Below, one piece after another: positions 57,140 through 64,000 of a DNA stretch of 64,000 nt. The DNA comes from Cyathus striatus (Eukaryota; Basidiomycota; Agaricomycetes; Agaricales; Nidulariaceae). Under the pieces are notes generated by a model that was not told the origin of the DNA, did no database searches, and saw nothing but the letters and a program-made list of their open reading frames with translations. Position 1 is the stretch's first letter. Every line of letters begins with the position of its first letter. The translations under genes and the position numbers were made by a program. Location: contig JAOVFP010000003.1 in the NCBI GenBank assembly GCA_025738555.1, positions 6,262,001 to 6,326,000 on the forward strand, read 5' to 3'.

Positions 57140-57440
57140 TCATATTTTCAGTTAGACTTTTTTTTCTATTATGATGCATGCATGCTTTCAACAAGTATGT
57201 AAAGTTGTACCATATTAAGTCTTACATTCTTTCAACAAGTTGTAAGACTTGTACAATATTTTTACTTCAGTAGTACCTGTTTTTCATTTTTCTCAGTCTT
57301 ACATCCTTTCAACAAGTATGTAAGACTTGTATAATATTTTTACTTCAACAGTATTATTTTCTTGTGTTTTTTTATATAGCTATTCATGCTTTCAACAAGT
57401 ATGTCAAGTATGTATTATATGAACTTCAACAGTTTTACTT
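57140..57440 (+). repeat. Minisatellite between the two E4 genes
   Basis: CATGCTTTCAACAAGTATGT / TTACATTCTTTCAACAAG units repeated about five times, with ACTTGTACAATATTTTTACT spacers. It probably lies in the 3' part of the accessory gene or the transposase promoter. Confidence 0.7.
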
Positions 57441-57539
57441 TTGTACTATAGTTTGAATTCATATTCTGTTTGCTTTGCCTAACCTGCAAGAATAATAAGC
57501 TAACTTAAAAAATTTCAGTTTCTGGCACTATTTTATTTG

Positions 57540-59954
57540 GCTTTTTATATTTTATGGATTTATATCATGCATTCCTAAAGCATGGGCATCATCTACAGTG
57601 CAGGATCCATTTCCTGAAATAACATTTGTAGATTTTTCTGAATTTATTACAAGCAACTTCCATGCAGATATTACACTAGCAATGGTACTCAAAGTGTTAT
57701 TTACTTTAACAAATAATACAGACCTATTGAACCTTCATGGAAAACAAAAATTAGCCTATAGAAAATCTGCAACAAGTTGGATTACAGCTCTTACTAGAGT
57801 TCTAAAAAGGGATCTAGGTGGTAAAATTAATAATTTGTTTACCAAAGATGAAGTTTCAAATGCTGAGGATATAACTGATGTGCAGAGAATTAATGCATTG
57901 GGCTCAAAACTTGATTCATTTGCAACATTTTTAAAACTTGATCCAATTAAAAAGGACACCCTTTAAACTCTGTAAGAACCACAGAAGTTGAACCTGTTTT
58001 TACTGTTTGTCCAAGTCGTTACACTTGCTCTACACCATCTTGTAAAGAGGCTCCACTTCACCAAGAAGTTCGTAAGAGAGATGTTTCATGTATAACTCTT
58101 ATAAAAGGAATGCATCCCCACACTGGTGCTTATGTGCTTAAAGGAAAATGTGGCATTTGTAACTCATTTTATTATGCTGATCACAAAAGTGTGAAGCATG
58201 CAAATGGTACACGTATCAGAGGATTGTCAAACTCAGCAAAATATTTAAAGCTTGGACAGCAAGTCTGGGCAGATAGATCTTACACCAATGCAGTTCTGCA
58301 TGGAATTTATCATTTTCATGCATCTACAGCTGCATTCACAGAATTTTGGAATGAATCCTTTAGAGAGTCATCATTCAAGTTGTCTCGCAGACAAACTTGG
58401 CAGGCATTCATTTCTGAAAGTGTAAGACAGGTAGCTACATACAATAATAAATCACTTATAATAACATCAGGTGAACGTGAGATTCAAGAATTAACTAGAA
58501 AAGCATTTGAAATACTTGGTCAAGAAGGTATTATTGAATGTGCTAAAGATCATTCATGTAGTGAATGTACACATGAGTACAAAAGTACTGCAGACAGAAT
58601 AACTGATGACACTCCTGCTGCAGTAATTGGAATTGATGAAAATCAATCAGTTCCCATGCTACAGGGGAAGATGCAGAACAAGCTATGAGAGAGGAAATAG
58701 AAGCTAGAGCAAGTGCTCGGCAACACATTAGTAGTACCACCAATGATATGGATATTGACAATGAGTCATCAAGTGATTCATCCAGTGATTCATCTAATAA
58801 AACAACCAATACTGATCAACCAACTCAGGCTGAAATAAAGCCAATAGTAAATATGGTTGTTATGGATGGCATAATTATGGGTCCAAGACATTGTGCATAC
58901 CAGGATTGTGATGGTAATTTAGAAAATGAAAGAACTGGAGTATTTTGCATAATTCATCAAGCTATGCGTGGTCATTTATGTCATATAAAATTATGTAACA
59001 ACCCAAGAGAAAATAACTCAAAGACATGTGTTAATCATCAGTCGCGATGGCGCCATCATTTAGTAAGATTTGGTAGACAAACACTTTTAGGAATAAGAAG
59101 AATTATTCGCAGAAGTGAAGAGGAACGGGTGGATTGGCTTCCTCGTATAAATCGGCAGGTAATACCTCATGATGATGCTCCTGCACCACATGAGGAGCGA
59201 AACCATTACTTCACTGCTCCACGGTTTTACTGTGTTGAAACATTATGTGCACCATGTGGAGCAGTTATTGCATGGACAAAGTTTACAAAATCTGAGGGAC
59301 CTGGAAATATCATGAGATTTTTAGATCATGTTTATCCAACTCTTGAATCTCGCCCAAGCTATGTCTGTATTGACAAAGCATGTGTAGTGCTGAAAAATGC
59401 TGTGCTAAATGGTGCATGGAGGATCTGGAGTTTAACAACAAGATTTATTGTTGATTCTTATCACTACATTAATCACAGAACAACTGATTATACTTGTCGT
59501 AAATGGTGCAATCCAGCACCATTAAATGGATCTGCACCCAACTTGGTTGTAGTAGAAAATGATATACATGGAAGACCACATTATAAAAGAGCATTTAATA
59601 CCCAAGTAAGTAATAAACTAACATGTATATAGAACTTCATCTAAAGTTTTGATACAGGCTTGTGAGCAGCTAAACGCTTGGCTTGGAGGATTTCAAAGCA
59701 TTCTTAATAGAATGACTGTTGTAAACTTCAACTGGACCATACATGCACTTCTATTCATTCATACCCAAAAAGTTATTAAAAAGCAGCTTGAAAGAGACAA
59801 TAATACTAAAGATGATAAAGATATGAGAGATGAGGAATCAGAAGATTCTGAAGAAGAAGAAGAGGAGGAGGAGGAGGAAGAGGAAGCAGCAGATGAATTT
59901 GACAGAGAAGAGGAAGAGGGGATAGCAGATTATGGATTAGATAATGATATGTAG
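57540..59954 (+). CDS. CxC5-CxC6-KDZ transposase (two frameshifts)
   Basis: N-terminal region from about 57570 (CIPKAWASSTVQDPFPEITF, TLAMVLKVLFTLTNNTDLLN); the start codon is uncertain. A one-base frameshift at about 57964 leads into the CxC5-like cluster (CPSRYTCSTPSC, GKCGICNSFYYADHKS), then FHASTAAFTEFWNESF and CSECTHEYKS. A second frameshift lies at a GGGG run near 58668. Next is the CxC6-like cluster (HCAYQDCDGNLEN, GVFCIIHQ, CHIKLCN, CVNHQ). The KDZ core follows: FYCVETLCAPCGAVIAWTKF, CIDKAC (Asp 59372-59374), FIVDSYHYINH, CNPAPLNGSAPNLV, then a 52-bp intron (59606-59657) and ACEQLNAWLGG (Glu 59664-59666), ending in a Glu-rich tail. KDZ enzymes are RNase H-fold DDE transposases. The relative at 62107-64000 reads through the second break, so both shifts look like mutations of this copy. 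Confidence 0.85.
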
Positions 59955-60111
59955 GTTGTTTACTGTAGTTTTGATTTTATATGAATAGTGTTTTTGTTGT
60001 ATTCAATTGTTATGTTATAGGGTCACTTCAGAACTTCCCTGTCTCCAAAGATAAATAAACTTGTACTTAATATATATGTCATTCTCTGTATATTTGTGGT
60101 TTACATATTTA

Positions 60112-60500
60112 AGGAGTGAGTACAGTGAGAATACAGTGAGAATACAGTGAGAGTACAGTGAGAATATAGTGAGAGTACAGTGATACATGGTGGTGCATAG
60201 TGTTAGGCAGTGAGATTACAGTGAGAGTACAGTGAGAGTACAGTGAGAATATAGTGAGAATATAGTGAGAGTACAGTGATACATGGTGGTGCATAGTGAG
60301 AGTATAGTGAGAGTACAGTGAGAGTACAGTGAGAGTATAGTGAGAGTACAGTGATACACAGTGATACATGGTGATAAGATACTGAGAGTATAGAGTTGGG
60401 CTTAACTGAGAGTCCAGTGAGAGTCTCATCACAGTCTCGATAATATAGTGAGAGTCCAGTGAGACTCTCGAGAGTTTAGTGAGAGTTCAGTGAGAGTCCA
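60112..60500 (+). repeat. AGTACAGTGAGA minisatellite at right end of E4
   Basis: About 30 copies of an 11-12 bp unit (GAGAGTACAGTGA, GAGAATATAGTGA) with higher-order units containing TGATACATGGTGGTGCATAG. It grades into GAGAGTCCAGTGA next to the right terminus. Confidence 0.88.
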
Positions 60501-60537
60501 ATGAGAATGTGGGAGAGTGCAATATACTGCATTTTGG

Positions 60538-61159
60538 AGCATTTATTATTTGTCTAGGATTTGATTTTTTCTGCTATATATTCTTGTATAGCCCTTTTTC
60601 ATATATATTTACTGCTACTGTTGTCTGTATTCAAGCAGAATCTAACTTCTAGAAATATTTATTCATTGCTATTCATTTGCATCATTAAATTACTTTGTCA
60701 ATTTCATAAGATCATAATTCAATAATCAATTTCGGAAAATTTGTAAACTTTTCCAATATCTTAAATTATACAAATGAACATTCATCATTCCTGTATCATA
60801 GAACGATGCTAGAACATTCCAGAACTTCCCCTCCATCGCATTAATGGGTGTCCACACTCCTGTAGTATAAAATGATGAAGTGAGTATAAATAACTACCCT
60901 GGAATTCCAATGTTTTTGTTTTATCTTAGTTCATTAATAGGGACTTAGACATGAATTAGTTTGTAACAACTTCATCATAGGAATGAAATAGCATAGATGG
61001 TGGTGTGAGATGTCATTGTAACTCTGGTCTACTCATAGTAATTTTTGGAGGTAAGTAACTTCACACTTTTGAGTATTTACGAGGTAGATACTTGAGCAAT
61101 CTACTTCCCAGTTCTCTCCAACCTTACTCACTTCGTTGTAACCTCTACATTTAATTGTT
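60538..61159. other. Flank of E4; possible promoter region
   Basis: AT-rich. A TATAAATA word at 60886 and CCTCCATCGCATTAATGGG at about 60833 (minus-strand GGAGGGGAAG) could belong to an LTR or to a promoter of the gene at 61160. Not resolved. Confidence 0.3.
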
Positions 61160-61776
61160 ATGGTTCACACAACTTCTGAATCTGATTCTGTTTCTTCGAA
61201 ATCTTTATATGAAATTATAAAGAAGTTCAACAAAGGAATTACTGATAATCTCAAACCATCTACTCTAGGAAGAGTTCTTTTTGAATTGAAACAAAAACTT
61301 GTACTTTTTCTTTTTATTCTTTGTTTAAATGTTCAATACTAATATCCTGCTATGATAGACTCTCTTTTTGGATGTTATCAAGGATGATGAACTCCTCCTA
61401 CACATGGAGAAGTATTAAAACCTGACGTTTACTGCCAGAGGATGTTGTCACATATTTCAAAATACAATTGACAAGGAGTTTGAGTTTGAAAAGCCTCCAT
61501 TATATTTTGATCTAGCAACCTTTTGCCAGCAAATTCACACCATTAGAGGGGTCACAGGCAAGACTGAATCTTCAAAGACAAAGGTATGTCATTATTTTAT
61601 TTTATTTTCATATGCATTAGAATTTCGGAAATTTATCCTACACAGGCTCCCAAGAAATCCAAGACTATAAAGTCAAAGGCTATAGTGGATGATAGTGATG
61701 TTGATGTTATCACAGAGCCTTCTGTCTCCACTGCCAAAGACATGGATGTAGATAAGGTAAAATTTCTGCTTTTTTC
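61160..61776 (+). pseudogene. Unidentified multi-exon gene, cut by element E8
   Basis: ATG at 61160 opens a Ser-rich start and SLYEIIKKFNKGITDNL, KPSTLGRVLFELKQKL. An intron (about 61302-61360) leads to LFLDVIKDDELLLHMEKY, one in-frame TAA, then IDKEFEFEKPPLYFDLATFC and TIRGVTGKTESSKTK. A clear GT-AG intron at 61582-61645 leads to APKKSKTIKSKAIVDDSDVD, ending at AAG followed by a splice donor at 61757. Element E8 begins 20 bp inside that intron. I recognise no family; it may be a host gene or an ORF of another mobile element. Confidence 0.45.
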
Positions 61777-61794
61777 CTGTATATCTCACTCCTC

Positions 61795-62035
61795 CACGAG
61801 ATCAGGTGGACTCCAGGTAGACTCCAGGACTCCAGGTGGACTTCAGGTGGAGTCCAGGTGGACTCCAAGTGGAGTCCAGGTAGACTCCAGGACTCCACCT
61901 GGACTCTACCTGGACTCTACCTGGACTCCACCTGGACTCTACCTGGACTCTACCTGGACTCCACCTGGACTCTACCTGGACTCTACCTGGACTCCACCTG
62001 GACTCTACCTGGACTCTACCTGGACTCTACTTGAA
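61795..62035. repeat. GGACTC-CACCT / TACCT subterminal array (E8)
   Basis: 10-11 bp units: AGGTGGACTCC first, then after a strand switch at about 61897 CCTGGACTCTA and CCTGGACTCCA. It is a mostly inverted arrangement and related to the E5 ends. Confidence 0.85.
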
Positions 62036-62106
62036 TGCTACTTTTGTTTACTCCATTTTACAGTAAAATTATATATATAAATTCTGAAGTTACAAAAATA
62101 TTACAT

Positions 62107-64000
62107 CTATTCTACACGATCTAATTCAATTCCATCTTCTTCAACATTATCATCATTTGCATTAGTGGTTTGTGTTTGTTTGAGATTCTGTTTCATTAGC
62201 ACACATTGCGTATGAATAAAAAGCATTGCATGTGTTGTCCAATTAAAGTTGTCCACAGTCATTCTATTAAGAATGCTTTGAAATCCTCCTAACCATGCAT
62301 TAAGTTGTTTACATGCCCAAGTTTGAATTAAACATATATGTTATTATTAAATATTGACAAACATACCTGTGTATTGAAAGCTCGTTTGTAGTGTGGATTC
62401 CCTTCAGCATCTCTTTCAATAAGAACTAAATTAGGTGCTGATCCATTTAGAGGACTTGGATTGCAAAATTTGCAGCATAAGTAGTCTCCAACTCTATGAT
62501 TAATATAATGAAATGAATCAACCACAAATCTGGTACTTGTCTTCCATATATTCCAATCACGAGATGTAATCAAATGTCTCAAAACCATGCAAGCTTTATC
62601 AATACAAACATAGCTTGGTCTGACATTAGGTGTTGGATACACAAATTCCAGAAAGTCTATTATTTGACTTTCACCCTCTGATTTCACAAATTTTGCCCAT
62701 GCAATAACAATTCCACAGGGTGCACAAATTGTTTCAACACAATAAAAGCGAGGTGCAACAAAGTAATTATCACGAGTGGGAGTAGTAGTTGCATTAGGTA
62801 CTTCATCATGAGGTTGAAAATTGCCTCTATTTGTTTCAGACATCCATTCAGGAGCTCCTTCTTGTTCTGTTCGTCTAATAATCCTCTGAATTCCAAGAAC
62901 TGACTGCCTTCCAAATCTTATAACATGATTATACCATCTCTGTCTATGATTTACACAAGTTTGAGATCTTTCTTCTTTCTGATTATAACAGTCTTTCATG
63001 TGACATAAATTCTTGCATTGTGATTCATGTGTTATACAAAAAACTCCAGTACGTGCATTTTTTAAAGGTTCAGAGCAGTTTTCAAATGCACAGTGAGTTG
63101 GACCCATAACAATACCATCAACAACTATCATTTTAACCATAGGTTCAGGAGAGTTAGTAGTGTTGGAAGTATCAACACTCATTTCATTATCTTCCATATG
63201 CTGAAATTCCTGATTTCGTGCATTTCTTTCCAAATTTGGTACATGCCTATTTTCATCAATACCAACAACAGCAGCATTATCATCAGCTGTAATTATATCA
63301 GCTGTAGCTTTATATTTATGAGTACATTCACTGCATGAATGTTGCAATGCATTGCTAATAATTCCTTTTTGCCCTAATTGATCAAATGCAGCTTTAGTTA
63401 CATGTTCAGTTGACAATCTATCAGGAATTCTCAAATCATGATTTGTTGATAATGAAATGTATCATGTAGTTTCTTCTATAAATGCTTTCCATACCTGCCG
63501 GCATGAAACTGGTGGTATTTCATTTTCAATACCATTTGAAAAAGTGTAGTTCCAAAACTCAGTGTATGCTGCAGTGGATGCATGAAAATGATAAATAGAA
63601 TTAACAACCATAGTTGTAAATACTCTGTCAGCCCATATATTTGCACCAAGCTTTAAATATTTTGCTTTGTTGAAAAATATGGTATCTTTAGAACTCAATT
63701 GAGGATCCCGTGGTTGTACTTCTTCAATGCTATCATTTTCACTATTTTGTTCTTGATCTTTATCTTCTGGATCATACTCATTTTCAGGAAGTATACTTTT
63801 ATGATCAGCATAATATATAGCTTTACATTTCAGGCATGTCCCTGCAAGTAACTGAGCATTTTTGTATAATTGAACCCCTTTCATCAATCTAACTGTAACC
63901 CGGTCACATCCACAAGTATTTAGATGCAAAGCTCTTCCAGCACATAATTTCCTGAATGTTGAACAAGTTATGCATGCAGGGCAAATAAGTAATACAGGCT
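62107..64000 (-). CDS. CxC5-CxC6-KDZ transposase, partial, nearly intact (E8)
   Basis: Best-preserved transposase in the window, 5' end beyond 64000. In order: CxC5-like cluster (CPACITC, CGCDRVTV, GTCLKCKAIYYADHKS), an acidic insert, YLKLGANIWADRVFTTMVVN, FHASTAAYTEFWNYTF, CSECTHKYKA, CxC6-like cluster (HCAFENCSEPLKN, GVFCITHE, CVNHRQRW), a basic helix (RFGRQSVLGIQRIIRR) and the KDZ core (FYCVETICAPCGIVIAWAKF, VCIDKAC with Asp, VVDSFHYINH, CNPSPLNGSAPNLV). An intron (62317-62366) precedes ACKQLNAWLGG. Here Lys stands where E4, E7 and E1 have Glu (CEQ), a possible loss of a catalytic acid. Other defects are one in-frame TGA (63462-63464, fits CGA) and an intron acceptor of GG where AG is expected. 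It ends TAG at 62107-62109. Confidence 0.85.

Larger units (their letters stand above)
52807..60529 (+). mobile_element. KDZ-E transposon, copy E4 (near-autonomous, 7.7 kb)
   Basis: Left end GAGGTCATTACACTGACCCA, right end (complement) CAGTATATTGCACTCTCCCA, both continuing CATTCTCAYTGG-like. Perfect 8-bp TSD CATTTTGG at 52799-52806 and 60530-60537. From left: GAGAGTCCAGTGA subterminal repeats, a GC-rich tandem leader (53.1-54.6 kb), a five-exon accessory gene (54934-57119), a small minisatellite, a CxC5-CxC6-KDZ transposase gene (to 59954) and an AGTACAGTGAGAAT minisatellite before the right end. Two frameshifts in the transposase gene are the only clear defects. This is the reference copy for the family. 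Confidence 0.93.
61777..64000 (-). mobile_element. KDZ-E transposon, copy E8 (runs off the window)
   Basis: Right-type terminus CTGTATATCTCACTCCTCCA at 61777, followed by CGAGATCAGGTGGACTCC, the same subfamily as E5. Subterminal GGACTCTACCT / GGACTCCACCT repeats run to about 62030. The transposase gene is on the minus strand and continues past position 64000. Left end and TSD lie outside the window; the left flank 8-mer is CTTTTTTC. Confidence 0.82.

Noticed and set aside
58655..58690. Programmed frameshift between the CxC5 and CxC6/KDZ parts of the transposase
   Set aside because: The related E8 gene reads through this region in one frame, and the shift in E4 is at a G run, so a simple indel is more likely.

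Overview
This window looks like a transposon graveyard from a filamentous fungus, most likely a basidiomycete (Agaricomycetes). Genes carry short 50-60 bp GT-AG introns. The sequence is AT-rich and gene-poor. Several proteins combine the CxC5-like and CxC6-like cysteine clusters with a KDZ (Kyakuja-Dileera-Zisupton) transposase core, a combination known from mushroom-forming fungi. Species cannot be told from the sequence. I found no confident intact host gene; the only recognisable host-derived coding sequence is a broken piece of a Lon protease gene.

The main result is one large family of DNA transposons (called KDZ-E here) with at least ten copies or fragments. They share asymmetric end tags (left about GAGGTC-WTTACACT, right read inward about CAGTAY-TTTACACT), 8-bp target-site duplications (TSDs) and subterminal minisatellites. 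Boundaries supported by duplications are 11353-14141 (CTCAAATG), 16307-17393 (GAAATGGT), 26652-28172 (CAATATTG), 29790-30969 (ATTAGTAG), 37222-39016 (TATCTGAG/CATCTGAG), 41260-42685 (GAAGAATC/AAAGAATC) and 52807-60529 (CATTTTGG). The last is a near-autonomous 7.7 kb copy with two genes: a low-complexity accessory protein and a CxC5-CxC6-KDZ transposase. Two further gene-bearing copies lie on the minus strand (from 43502 upward, and 61777 to beyond the window). The short copies have no transposase but carry long hairpin-forming satellites.

Layout: 1-8.9 kb holds dispersed repeats, an 18S rRNA fragment, satellites and a decayed Ty3/gypsy pol fragment. 9-11.3 kb is AT-rich with a fossil Tc1/mariner gene. 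11.3-17.4 kb has two KDZ-E copies. 17.6-25.9 kb is a three-level nest: a PIF/Harbinger element (TIRs, TSD ATT, transposase and Myb-like gene) interrupted by a solo LTR (TSD CCTCC), itself interrupted by a 3.7 kb Tc1/mariner element (30-bp TIRs, TSD TA). 26-33 kb has more KDZ-E copies and two solo LTRs with perfect 5-bp TSDs. 33-40 kb is AT-rich and includes a second 18S fragment and the Lon relic. 40-50 kb has an interrupted gypsy integrase and a decayed KDZ element. 52.8-60.5 kb is the near-complete KDZ-E. The right edge is an unidentified gene cut by another KDZ-E copy.

Many nonsense codons fit CGA-to-TGA changes, consistent with decay of methylated CpG or an RIP-like process. The exception is a CpG-rich block (about 53.1-54.6 kb) upstream of the genes of the near-autonomous element. 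Nesting order suggests that the solo LTRs predate both the mariner and the KDZ-E bursts.
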